Positions 21,470-33,538 of a stretch of 64,000 bases of DNA are shown piece after piece. The notes below the pieces were generated by a model. That model saw only the letters and a list, made by a program, of their open reading frames with translations. It was not told the DNA's origin and made no database searches. The first letter of the stretch is position 1; the number at the start of each line of letters is the position of its first letter. The position numbers and the translations under genes are program-made. Source of the DNA: Eretmocerus hayati (taxonomy: Eukaryota; Arthropoda; Insecta; Hymenoptera; Aphelinidae); NCBI GenBank assembly GCA_029851415.1, contig CM056742.1:15045736-15109735 (forward strand), read 5' to 3'.

Positions 21470-21640
21470 ATGCGAGTTGAGGCTGTTTTGGAGCATGGGA
21501 ATAAAGGGGCAAGATTTCCAGTGCCCCAAAACGGCCCGACGAACGAGGTGCATTGACGTTTTTATGGTATCATGGCGACTAAAAGCCAATTTCCTGATTC
21601 GAGCCGAGAAAAAAGGGTCGTTTAGTCGTACTATGCCAGA
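21470..21640. repeat. Dispersed about 170-bp repeat (second copy at 34560-34738)
   Basis: Both copies share gaggctgtt at the left, aaaacggcccgacgaacgag (aaaacagcccgacaagcgag) in the middle, and a final gccga/gccgcg...gtttagt segment in the same order and orientation. Confidence 0.65.
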
Positions 21641-23201
21641 AAAAATTTCCTGCAGTCTTTTGATTTTGCGAATTTTTTAAGCACCTGAGGCCTTATCCTG
21701 AAACGTCTTTCCCGCAAAAGGGTGAAGAAAAATCCAGCAATTTCCATTCCACACAGTTTACATTTAGTAAACAAAATATCTTGTTACTGTCATTGCTATG
21801 TGAATATCAAACCATACATCGTGGCTTATCCTTCCAAACCCCGCTAAAAACTTTTTATGATCATACATTTGAATCATTGGTGCAGGAATCAACTCAACAT
21901 GAAAGCGAATCATTTCTACATTACAACTTACGTGATTGGTTAGTAAGCGGAAATGGCGATTATCGCTCCTTTTTTTCCGGGCCCGAGGGTATACATGATT
22001 AAAATAAGGGACCTCATTCTAATCATTTATTCCCTTGATTCTGTTTGAGGGAACCCACGAAATCTTGTATGGTACTCATTTTTCCAGTATTCTCTCCATT
22101 CGTAATCGACATAGAATAAACGGACTCAAATTTCCTCTACAAAAACTAGAATCACTCCCTCAGATACTACTGGATCAACATATCATGAAAGTATCCGAAA
22201 GGCTCTAGCATCTGATTAGTGTACTACATTCGCAATATAAACTCCCATCCGCCAGTTTTGTCGAAAATATAGCTAAACGCAACCTTCGAATGAGAGCTTT
22301 CAAAAGAGAATCTATATTTCAACCCTCTACTCCCTTTAGCATAGAAAAATTGGCTCCAAATTGACTCTTTGATGTCTGCTTAGGTACACATTTCCATATG
22401 AATTTTCTGTTTTATTATTGTAATTTTGGCTACGTGGACGTTTACCTCGGCTATTTCATCCGCTGAATTATTCTTGCATCGCTCGCATATGAAGCGATGT
22501 ACACCACTGAATCATTCATCTTCTCGAATGGTGAGTAGAATTTTTTCATTCGGTAAAAGATTTGACTGCTGTCAAATTCGACATTTGGTTTCCTGATACC
22601 GAGAGCTTCTTGACAGAAAATCGAATGATGATTGAATATTTCAAGTGTGACAGTTGACATGAATCGGATTTATCTACTTGTTTCATACAGCAACACTACC
22701 CATCAAAAAAAAAAAATCAAGATATAATTTTTCCTTCGAAATAAGGATTTCAGTGCATGATATGAATTGAATAGGAATCCTGGTGTCCATTACAAATTTG
22801 AATGAGGTCTAGTTCATTCTGAGGTCGTTATAGGGATAAAAGTATGCCAATCAATTTGAATTACAAGTTTCAATATGTGACTCAAGATACTCTTACAAGT
22901 TCCTATGTTTGAAAAAGCAGGTTTATAGCACATCTCATTCTTTCTTGGATCTGCACCTTTTCAAATGTCTATGCAAAATCCATGCGAAATAAGATCGTAT
23001 AATTCAATATTGAAGCTTCCAGTATTTTTGGTCCAATTTTGAATAAAAACCTTTTTTAAAGGGTTCAAAAAAAGTCTTAAAAGGAATATAAGTCAGTCAA
23101 AGGGATCTTCTGAGTTGATATATCACGGTCAAAAATGATGAAGGTAACTTGAAATTTCAATCACTCTTTGTAAATTTCTTTACAAAAAACGACTGTGACA
23201 G

Positions 23202-23500
23202 ATCCAAGAAACCAATTTGACAACGGGGGTCGAACAAAATTCAATCGAACTCAATTGACATTCAAATACTCCTACGTAGTAGACACATCATCGTATCGAA
23301 ACGGTGTGTCATCATTTGTTCAACCCTCAATTGACCAATCGTCCTCGTATCATACTATAGATACAACCAAATACATCACAGGGATAGAAGATGCATACAA
23401 AGAAACTACCCAAGCCCAAGCATTTTCAAGAAGACCAACAAAAAAGTACGTACACACTATAGATATATTGGCGTACTCGAAATGCCCACGCAAGAAATGA
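23202..23500 (+). CDS. Candidate isolated exon with internal Tyr-Asp-Thr repeats
   Basis: A plus-strand frame opens after an acceptor-like gtgacag (23195-23201) and runs 99 codons to a TGA. The composition is coding-like (Ser/Thr/Tyr/Lys-rich, evenly used codons). Three loose internal repeats are visible: YSYVVDTSSYRNGV, YHTIDTTKYITGI and YVHTIDILAYSK. There is no ATG at the expected place and no identified upstream exon, and it lies in the intron of the minus-strand allatostatin gene. It could be an exon of a nested gene, a transposon relic or chance. Confidence 0.25.
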
Positions 23501-24189
23501 AGAGTGACGTCAGAAAAAGAGTTTGTATTTCGACAGTACAGTGATCTATATTCATCGCTTCAAATGAAAAACTTGGAATGAATCGAATGTGAACTTGTAT
23601 CCATACTTATCGATCCTGTTCAATTTCTCATACGTAATATACTGAAAAGTAGCTTTAGGCGATCAGTTTTTGATCAGTTTGGCCAAACGTTCTCTCTCTA
23701 TGTACAGAGTTTGACGGTTAGAGGACCGCAGGGGGTTGTTGAGAAAGTCAACACTGACGTTGACACAACTACCCAACAATGCCGACGAAACTCTTTTAGC
23801 ATGTTATGTATATACTTGAAGTGATCGTGCTGAAGAGAAATTTTGCCTGTTTTGGAGTTGACGTTCGAACGTGGACTTCGGCGGTTGGTATATAGTGGCG
23901 AGAGGGACAGGGGGGTGTTTGAAACTATTCTGTTGTTGATCGTGTCCGGCGCAAGTCTTGGATAAAGTTTGAGAAGAATTGAAAGTACGATCAGTATCCG
24001 AATGGATCTACAATGAATTTCAATTGTGTAGATTTCTTAGTTATGGTTATCCATCCATATTCCATGCGTGGATCATAGGAAAATATCAGGGATACTTGAC
24101 TCACGACCGAGCAATAATGTGTATTGACTTTTTATTATCACGTGATATGGAATGAATCAGGAATGCATGGAAAACTGTGAATTTGAGTA

Positions 24190-24556
24190 CCCAGTTCTGC
24201 GATCAAAATTCTCAAAAGAGGACCAAATTTTGAGAAATTCTGCATGCGAACCTGGTAGAAAATTCTAATTGCAAAGAGTTTCGAATGCAGCTTCTCCAAT
24301 TGGTTTGTTTCTTTAGCCAAAATTTGATCACAAGTTCTGAGTGAAATTTACATTACAAGTTGATAAATATCACGGACACAAGCAATCAGGTACTTCATAA
24401 GCGATTAGTTTGAATGATTTATACAAAATTGTGACCTTGAGTTTCTAAGTGATCAAAATCCTTAGGAGTGGGTTGGTTTTTGGAGAATTTCAAGCGTGAA
24501 CCTAATAATAGAGAACCGTAATGCAAAGCAGATTCGAGTCATGATATTAGACTTTG
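24190..24556. repeat. 255-bp tandem repeat, left part (interrupted)
   Basis: Copies of a unit containing atcaaaattctc, gcgaacct and gcagattcgagt start near 24205 and 24450. The second is cut by the 4.1-kb foldback element. The array resumes at 28653. Confidence 0.7.
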
Positions 24557-27500
24557 CCCGGCTGAAAATAGGGACGTCCCTGGGCACGTGCCTAGGGACG
24601 TCCCTGTGCATTCTGACTGCATAAAATTTCCATCCTCATTATCATTGTTCTCGCGCGCTAATATGACGCACACATGATGCACATTGATCTTATTATCTAC
24701 TCATAGGGAAACAGTGAGGTTAGGACATGATTTTTCATGATGACATGGGAAGAGGGCAGGATGTTTTTGTTCATTTTCACTAAAATCTCGCATTTTAGGT
24801 GAAGTACAATAATATCTGTGGAAATGAGTTCTACACAAAATTAGCTGATCTGAGATTTCAGATCTACTTTAGGTATCAATTTAGTATTGAATGGTCAAGC
24901 TGTGTTTCTATGGAGATATATTCATTTACTAACCCATGCTGAAGAAATGAGCTAACAGAGATTTGAACACCCAAGAAAGCTCTCTCCAAGACTGATTGAC
25001 TTTAGACATTAGAAAATTTTAAAAACAATCCTGTTGCATGGAGAAAATCCAAGATTTTAAACATGTTGGAATAATATTTTGGTACCTGATGCCGGATCCA
25101 CCACATTTTACTGAACTCTCATGGGAAGAATATAGATTACTCCAAAACGGTGTGCATGACAACTCAAATAAGAGTCAATGGCAGTCCCTTCCAGAAAAGA
25201 TTGATTATTACTTAGATTGTAATGGAACCGTATACTATACACAGCCATTTCAACCACATAGAAGTGTAACAGTTAGTGAGCATGATTTCAGTCATTTCCA
25301 TGAGCCAGAAAAGCTCATGGAAATGACTGGAATCATGCTCACTGAGTATTACACTTCTAAGTGGTTGAGATCTGATTTTTTAAATAAATTATTAATCACT
25401 AGATGGTTCCCTACGAAAAAGTGCCATTGGACCCCTCAATGAGCTCAGATAACTGGGAGAAAATACTCAAGTGAATCCATGAGTAGTAGGACATCATTTT
25501 AAGACAGTGTCCTTGCCAAATTATAGAATCTCAATGTAAGGATCAAGGAACGCATCTGCATGAAACTGTCTCACTGATATTGGCCCACGGTATTTATTCC
25601 TCTGCTCTTGGATACTTTGTAGAAAGGATACCTTGAGTAATCGACACGTGTAGACGACAGATAGAAGAGCCATCTCGCTTTTGGTGGGATAATCTGGCAT
25701 GTAGCATCACAAGATACAAGAATATGTGAATATGGTGTACCAGATCTTTTACATGGGATCTTGGAGCTGACAGTATAACTTCCTATTCAAGCTCGGCAGA
25801 GAAATGCTGTGCTCTTGAATGCCTCTGGCACTGAGGATTTCTCCGAATGAGCACTGAGATGAGGATCCCAAAGCCATGATATGACAGAGGAAGGGTGTGA
25901 GAGTGCTTACTCACTTATAGCTATTGAGTAATGAGGGTATGGCTGTGCGATGTAAGAGATTCTCCAGGTTGGTTGATTGAAGCGTTACACCTAGAAAGAG
26001 AAAGAATCCTCCACAAAGTACCGAGTTGAATTTACAAGAGCAAGGAAAATTCCTAGTAGTGCACTTATCTGATAGTCTTGGTGTGGTGGAAGAGGTTCTC
26101 CTGAATTCTTGTAGGTTATGGGAATATGGGAGAGCTTGCACTTTTGCCACTGATGCCACACATGATTGATGGTCAACTAATTCGTACTGAATTCCAACCG
26201 TAGCAAATTCACGTGGTGTAGAATCTTGCAGTAAATACCGACTGCCACTGCATGGCCGATGCCGAGGCCGAACACAAGTCCGGGCCCTGGAGACTTGAGT
26301 CGGAGTTCCGATTTTCAATCAGAAAATCATCAAACTACGGACAATACCAATCTTTGAGTGCTGTATTCACTCACTTTCGAAAGATTTGATCACATAAGGA
26401 AATTAGGAATCTCGGCCTCGGGTACACGTGTATCCGACGGTTGGTGGAATGATGAAAAAAATTCAAAGTTTCATGAGTGCCCGTCATATGACAGTCAATG
26501 ACAGTCATAACTCAAGGATTGGTCATCCACAGCATAATTCTTTCCATGATTCTTCCTGATTCTTCCTATCCCGAAAAAGTTTTGCAACTGAAATGTGATA
26601 CAGAACAACGAGATTATAGAATTATACCTTGAGTAATCTGTTGAAAATGTTTTGGGAATCGGGATTTCTCTTCTCCATTCGCAGCGACTCTTTCGGTATG
26701 TCGTAGTGGGGTGTGGGGCGAGATGAGTCGCGACTCGCGACTCTCGCGAGCCGGAGCTAGTGGCCGGAGCTGCCGCCGAGCCCGAGCCAACGTGCCCGAG
26801 CACCATCCTGGCTTTCAGTTATCACGAAAATTCTCCACAAATTGAATTTGCAACGGTTGGAATTACCATGTAAAAAGTGACTTGGGCCACATGCTATACT
26901 TTTGCAGTTATGACCGCTGGGGATCATTGGCAGAAGTGCAAGCTCTCCCATTCCCATAACCTACAAGAATTCAGGAGAACCTCTTCCACCACACCAAGAC
27001 TATCAGATAAGTGCACTACTAGGAATTTTCCTTGCTCTTGTAAATTCAACTCGGTACTTTGTGGAGGATTCTTTCTCTTTCTAGGTGTAACGCTTCAATC
27101 AACCAACCTGGAGAATCTCTTACATCGCACAGCCATACCCTCATTACTCAATAGCTATAAGTGAGTAAGCACTCTCACACCCTTCCTCTGTCATATCATG
27201 GCTTTGGGATCCTCATCTCAGTGCTCATTCGGAGATATCCTCAGTGCCAGAGGCATTCAAGAGCACAGCATTTCTCTGCCGAGCTTGAATAGGAAGTTAT
27301 ACTGTCAGCTCCAAGATCCCATGTGAAAGGTCTGGTACACCATATTCACATATTCTTGTATCTTGTGATGCTACATGCCAGATTTATCCCACCAAAAGCG
27401 AGATGGCTCTTCTATCTGTCGTCTACACGTGTCGATTACTCAAGGTATCCTTCCTAAAAAGTATCCAAGAGCAGAGGAGTAAGTACCGTGGGCCAATATC

Positions 27501-28652
27501 AGTGAGACAGTTTCATGCAGATGCGTTCCTTGATCCTTACATTGAGATTCTATAATTTGGCAAGGACACTGTCTTAAAATGATGTCCTGCTACTCATGGA
27601 TTCACTTGAGCATTGTCTCCCAGTTATCTGAGCTCATTGAGGGGTCCAATGGCACTTTTTCGTAGGGAACCATCTAGTGATTAATAATTTATTTAAAAAA
27701 TCAGATCTCAACCACTTAGAAGTGTAATACTCAGTGAGCATGATTCCAGTCATTTCCATGAGCTTTTCTGGCTCATGGGAATGACTGAAATCATGCTCAC
27801 TAACTGTTACACTTCTATGTAGTTGAAATGGCTGTGTATAGTATACGGTTCCATTACAATCTAAGTAATAATCAATCTTTTCTGGAAGGGACTGCCATTG
27901 ACTCTTATTTGAGTTGTCATGCACACCGTTCGGGAGTAATCTAATATTCTTCCCATGAGAGTTCAGTAAAGTGTGGTGGATCTGGCATCAGGTACCAAAA
28001 TATTATTCAAACATGTTTAAAATCTTGGGTTTTCTCCATGCAACAGGATTGTTTTTAAAATTTTCTAATGTCTAAAGTCAATCAGTCTTGGAGAGAGCTT
28101 TCTTGGGTGTTCAAATCTCTGTTAGCTCATTTCTTCAGCATGGGTTAGTAAATGAATATATCTCCATAGAAACACAACTTGACCATTCAATACTAAATTG
28201 ATACCTACAATAGATCTGAAATCTCAGATCAGCTAATTTTGTGTAGAACTCATTTCCACAGATATTATTGTACTTCACCTAAAATGCGAGATTTTAGTGA
28301 AAATGAACAAAAACATCTTGCCCTCTTCCCATGTCATCATGAAAAATCATGTCCTAACCTCACTGTTTCCCTATGAGTAGATAATAAGATCAATGTGCAT
28401 CATGTGTGCATCATATTAGCGCGCGAGAACAATATGATAATGAGGATGAAAATTTTATGCAGTCAGAATGCAAAGGGACGTCCCTAGGCACGTCCACATT
28501 TTTTAAAAAAGTCGACGTCCCTGGGCACGTCCTTAGGATGTCTCTAGGCACGTCCTCAGGCACGTCCCAAGAGACGTCCCAGGGACGTACCCAGGGACAT
28601 CCCAAGAGACGTCCCAGGGACGTACCCAGGGACGTCCCTATTTTCAGCCGGG
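24557..28652. mobile_element. 4.1-kb foldback transposable element with 1.6-1.7 kb inverted arms
   Basis: The ends are CCCGGCTGAAAATAGGGACG and its exact inverse. The arms run 24557-26156 and 26932-28652 and are highly similar, with small indels, leaving a unique GC-richer centre of about 775 bp. Subterminal copies of the palindrome gggacgtccc are few at the left end and expanded at the right end (28480-28645). Comparison with the intact tandem units around it indicates that at most a TG dinucleotide was duplicated on insertion. The open frames at 25038-25442 and 27634-27924 are the same sequence in the two arms, as are those at 25911-26318 and 26877-27164. No transposase motif is recognised, and the superfamily is unassigned. 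Confidence 0.9.
25248..25367. repeat. Nested palindrome inside the left foldback arm (copy in right arm near 27712-27832)
   Basis: Inverted halves of about 56 bp (agaagtgtaac...tttccatgagc and its complement) surround a 7-nt loop cagaaaa. Because it is duplicated in the opposite arm, the element contains palindromes within a palindrome. Confidence 0.85.
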
Positions 28653-29190
28653 TGGACACACCATTAGCCAGAATTTGATACAAACTCGGATGAAATTTTG
28701 CATAATCGGTGGATGGATATGAGCAAGAATTGAATCAGTACCGCGTAGTTGGGGAGTAAAATAATACCCGAAAAGTGGTGACCTTAACTGACCATCTATG
28801 ACATCAAAATTCTCGAAAGTAGGCAGTTCAATGAGAATTTTCGAACGCGAACCTATCACAAAACCGTATTTCCAAGCAGATTCGAGTGCTTCTACTTGAT
28901 TTGGAACATTCCATTAATCAGATTCTGACTTCGAAATCTGAGGATAATCTATTTTACCACCAGATAGATTATTAGCTCGAGTTTAAACGGTCAACCGTGG
29001 CTGAGGAGTAGATAAATTCTCCGCAAAAATCGCGTCTCTTACTGTCCAGCCATGGAATGAAAATTCTCGAAAGTAGGTGGGTTCATGACATTTTTCAATA
29101 ATGAACCTACCAGCAAAATGTATTTTCAAACAGATTCGAATGCTGCTCTTTGATTTTTAACAACTCTTCAGCCAGAATCTGATCTCAAAG
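28653..29190. repeat. 255-bp tandem repeat, right part
   Basis: It completes the unit interrupted at 24556 (ccattagccagaatttgat), followed by copies near 28800 and 29055 with tgaaaattctcgaaagtagg, gaacctacc and cagattcga. Confidence 0.7.
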
Positions 29191-29219
29191 TCTGCAGTTT
29201 TTTATCGAGTACAAATATC

Positions 29220-30456
29220 GACATAACCTCGTCGTGCGTTTGATTTGGGAGGATCTTTGCACGCTTCGAAAGCTACAAATAGGAACCAGATTCTAACGGT
29301 ATTGTACGGCCTGTACTCCTATTTAATAAACCAATCTTTGTCGCTATTTATTTTGCAATGGACAAAATAAATAAGACAAAAAAGATATGGTGATGCAAAA
29401 GTGGAGTCCACCATGATTTTCAATTCCAGAATCATGATCATATTTTACACATGTCAAGGACATGATGAAAATATTTTCAACAACTCAAAGATGGAGATCC
29501 AAATATTCACAAACACCTTCTGAACGAGCTAAAAATTGGGGAATGCACCTGCTGATTCTAACAGACATTTGATCATAATAAGGATCGTAATATTCTGTGA
29601 TAATATTTCGCACTGGATTATCTTGGCTACTGAAAACACAATCACGAGCAAATTTTTTCTCCTCAGATATTGTGAAGCCTCAATTACTGGACGAAACTTG
29701 TTCCATTGATCGTCCTTCAACGTTTCCTGTTGAAGTTCTGACGGAATATGGAAATGTGCAAGTACTCCGTTACGCTAATCAAGAAGTATCTTATCAAGTA
29801 CAACTCTCATTGTTCAACTCACGACTAGTGGTTTATTAAGATTGTTTCATACAGAGAGTTGAGGAAATAAGAAACTTATAGATGGACTGATCACGTTCTT
29901 ATTATCGAGGCGAAGGGAAACCATACTTCTGGAATGTGGCCTCAAGTATCGTGGAGGCTGAAGATATATACGTATTTTATCGATCTGAAATCGATAGCGT
30001 TATCAGTTTTTTTGGAGCGAAGTTTTTTTCTCCATTTCTATTCGCTCAATTGCACCCCCTTCAACGGATTGCTGAATTTGTACGACAATCTGAACAGAAT
30101 CGTGAAAACTACCGTCTAAATGATTCGTCACATGATGCACGACTAGAATTATTTGCGGTTTCCAAGTTCTGGATTTTCTCGTTGAAATGCCCCAGAACTT
30201 GAGAAATATCATCAATTGTGATAATTGAGCAGTATAATAGTGACACTTGGAAAAAATCCGTGTATTTCAAATTCTAAGCCATTTTCACGAGAAAATTCAT
30301 CATTTCGCCCCTTCTTTGTGTTATTAATTTTGCTCATTGCAAAATAAGTTATATAGAAATACAGGCCACACAATACCGTTGCAGTCTGGTTCCCATTTGC
30401 AGCTTTTGAAGCGTGCGAAGATCCTGCCAAATTCAAACACACGATGAGGTTATGTC
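29220..30456. mobile_element. 1.24-kb element with about 180-bp terminal inverted repeats
   Basis: The left end gacataacctcgtcgtgcg and the inverted right end match over about 180 bp (for example cttcgaaagctacaaatagg against cttcaaaagctgcaaatggg). Frames at 29597-29839 and 29936-30202 lie inside; neither shows a transposase signature. The target duplication is not obvious. Confidence 0.75.
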
Positions 30457-32576
30457 AAGAGTTGCCTCCACGATCTTATATAGCTGATGCACTTGCTCAA
30501 AAAATATTCCTGCGCAGTGGTCGCGCGCGCAACCCACACAACACCGTGTAAATTACTTCTACTTTTTGGTCATGTCATGTGACCTTCCACCTTAGGAATG
30601 TCTGAAAAGATATGACTTTATAGGCATACACCGATTGCAAGAAAATATCGTGTGCAACGTGGTGCACCCCATTCACGGCATTAACACACTTGTGAGAATT
30701 TGATTTTTCTTTACTCTAATCTAAACGCACTGAATTTAAATGCGATTTTAGGATTCTTGAAAACCCATAGCTATCCTATCACTCCCCAAGATGAGCTCAC
30801 GGGCTCACTACAAAAATATAATATAACAACATCGTTGCGTCGGGTACTAACTGTAACATCTGCGGCATTCTATATAAAGTCATTCTAATGTTTAACCGCT
30901 TCCTTCCTAATATCAAATAATTAATCGTGGTGTAACAAAACTAACAGCGAGAAAAGCAATTTCGGGTCAGTTTTGGATCCTGTCTTCGTAGAGTATAGAA
31001 TGGCAGTAGCTCATTTATACGAAGCCAAATTATGTTAATACTCCATGAAGATTTCATAAATCGTTTGTCGATAGAAATTCCGGTGAGAGTAACAAAACTC
31101 ACTTTTTTGTAAATCTGAAATCTACTAATACCGCTTTTATCTGGAACATTCCAACTCTTAAACCAAGAACACGATACCAAGTGTTGTAGTTTTTCTCCAA
31201 AAACAGTGTGTATGTAATAATTCTCAATAATCAATTGCAGAATGATAATATCATCTCAAAATACCATATCAAGGGCAGATTTAATATCGTGCAATCACTG
31301 CAACCTGATAATTATGTAAATACTATTGATTTATTCAAAGTTTGAGGAGAACTCCCGATCCGAAAAAGAATCGATTCCGAACTTTGATCCCTAAAAAATT
31401 TGCTCTGAATGAGTTAATGTGAAAAAATTGCAGAGTTGTTACATAATATCGCATACTCCCAGTGCCCAAAAAATACTCCAACAGAATTAAAAGTATGTGC
31501 GCAGAATCGTGAACTTTGAACACTCCAATAAACGCGATCTTATCTATGTGCTAATTTTTCAACCTATTAACCATACTTGCAGCGACACTTACGAATATTT
31601 TTACGCAAAGGCAACAGTCTCGCACGTGATAACTTTTCATGTGGAATTGATTTGAGGATAAGTGAAGAATATTCCAAAGTCACCTGAGTAATTTCCTATG
31701 AGATATTCAGGAGTGTTGAGTTGTAAAAATTTTATAATAGCAATCGTTCATTTGAAAAGCAATTTACGTCATCAACAATTTCAATGAAATCCACAAGTAC
31801 TCATCATAAAGACTCATAGCAGGATAATATTATTACCACGTCATTCTTCTTGATGGATTGAACTAGTCGCTTCGTTAAGGATCTTGAGTAAATTCTCTGA
31901 AGGTTATTGGAATTCATATATCGAGATATTTGGAAAATAAATAAGATAGTCGATAAGATTGAATATTCTTCAGAGATTTGAGTTTGAATTCTAACTCGAA
32001 TGCTGAAACTACATTAAGTATGCTGGTGCTCATTCAATGGAATTTGATGTTTCAAATATTAGGACCTCCCGAGGGACTTCCATATCAATAGTTCAAGAAA
32101 CACATCCAATTGTCGGGTTTTACCCAAAAAAATTCGAGAAATCTTTCAATCTGACTTTCAAGGAATCATCATTGAATATCTTGGCGTAACTACTCTAATT
32201 GAATCATTTTAACGGTCCCTAAATTATAATTCAATACTAAATACTAAAATCGTTTTAATTTTGAGCTCAATGGAACTTCAACCGTAATACTGCGATGCTC
32301 ATCTCAATATTCTATACACGCAGGACAAAAATTTTTTCACAAAATCAATGATATTCAGCAGTTCAAGTAGGTCACCATGTGAATGCAAAAACATCGTGGA
32401 ATGAAGAGTCGAGAATAATGGAGAAAAATTGTGTGGTTGTATTTTAATCTACTATATGTGATGTACGAATGTGGGCTTGACCACCGCCGCGACGCAACGC
32501 CGTCACCACCCATCAAATTTATTGTTGGTTTACTGTCATGGATTTGATTTGTAATTGATTGAAAAAGATCACAGAG

Positions 32577-32708
32577 TATAAAAGAGAGTGCTCTGAAGTA
32601 TTTTACCCAATTACAAACATCATACAATTCCCTATTGCGTCATCAATTTTCCGCTAGTACGTGCGGAAAATTAAAATTGAAGTACAAAGCTATCTTCAGG
32701 AAGTAAGT
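32577..32708 (+). promoter_or_regulatory. Candidate plus-strand TATA promoter and short 5' exon with GTAAGT donor
   Basis: TATAAAAG at 32577-32584 is followed, about 30 bp on, by a stretch (about 32607-32702) with no ATG that ends at a GTAAGT donor (32703-32708). There is no clear initiator motif and no coding exon identified. It would be antisense to the allatostatin intron. A perfect 10-bp stem hairpin (aattttccgc / gcggaaaatt, 32647-32674) lies within the exon. Confidence 0.25.
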
Positions 32709-33418
32709 TTACAAAAAGATTGATGTATGTTCCTAATTCCAAATATTTTATATTTTATTTCAATTGATGCGGGTTTTCATAAAATTTTGGTTACCTCTCA
32801 AATAAATCGAGTTGATACCGAATATTCATTCACATATCCATTATTTACATGTAATGAATCAATATCGATTGCAATTTGAACAGCACTAGGTAAATTGATT
32901 ATTATTCATCAAATGCTACAGGAATATTTGCAAATATGTACATATATCCTCTGTATAATCTAGATTCAAATTTCCTGAGCATTCTCCGATAAAGTGCACG
33001 ACAGACATCAAAATTTTAATGGAGCTGAGAATTCGAACTAACCGTCGAATGATTTTGAGTAATCGTAAAAAAATCAGAGTTTCAGAAAAAAGCTCCTTTC
33101 ACCACTATATTATAATCTTTATAGCCACATATTTCCAAATATCTTGTTCATCATCACAAATCACGGAGAAAAAACCTTCACACCGCTAATACGAAAATAT
33201 AATAAAAAGGGATTTCGGCTCGTAACTGCCAATGTTTTCGAGAATGCACTCAATTGATAATGAATTCATTCCTAGTGTTTTATGAGTGATGAAGTCAAGC
33301 TACTGCATCAAAATACATAGATTACTGGGAATAACAATTGCGTAGAATGTACTTGCATCACTTTGACGCAAATTTCACAGGTCTAATTATAATTAGAGTA
33401 GAATATTTGAATACTTAC

Positions 33419-33538
33419 ATTCCCTAGGCCCATGAGCGCTTCATTGTTCGTTGTTGGATACGATATTGACCAATCGACGAAGACCATAAGCACCACCAGT
33501 GAAACTACCATACAAATTGTTACCCTCGAACAGATCAT
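33419..33538 (-). CDS. AstCCC: Signal-peptide exon, probable first coding exon of the allatostatin gene
   Basis: The exon spans 33551-33419 on the minus strand, after an acceptor ATTTTTCAG and before a perfect GTAAGT donor. Its ATG at 33536-33538 opens 40 codons and ends in phase 0. Residues 1-26 are a classic signal peptide (MICSRV, hydrophobic core ICMVVSLVVLMVFV, then DWSIS), with cleavage likely before Tyr27. A short propeptide YPTTNNEALMGLGN follows. Phase 0 fits the peptide exon at 13067-13240, no other complementary exon is visible in either, and the joined length (97 residues) suits this precursor family. The link is inference because the intron would be 20.2 kb. Alternatively it starts a different secreted peptide. 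Confidence 0.65.

Larger units (their letters stand above)
13241..33418 (-). other. Inferred 20.2-kb intron of the allatostatin gene
   Basis: It lies between the GTAAGT donor at 33413-33418 and the TTTTACAG acceptor ending at 13241. Both flanking exons are in phase 0. It is filled with independent MITEs, foldback elements and dispersed repeats, listed separately. Apart from those, 13350-14400, 18480-20930, 22000-23190 and 30460-32460 show nothing I can support. Confidence 0.6.

Noticed and set aside
25911..27164. Second mirrored pair of frames (135 and 95 codons) near the centre of the foldback element
   Set aside because: Again identical arm sequence read in both arms, with no start context, splice signals or domain.
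25038..27924. Open frames of 134 and 96 codons with nearly the same protein on opposite strands
   Set aside because: They are the same sequence in the two arms of the foldback element, and the repeated peptide is partly created by the nested palindrome. No transposase or other domain is recognisable.
24571..28645. Regularly spaced gggacgtccc motifs considered as a CRISPR-like array
   Set aside because: Spacers are short and themselves repetitive, the motifs sit at transposon ends, and the genome is eukaryotic.
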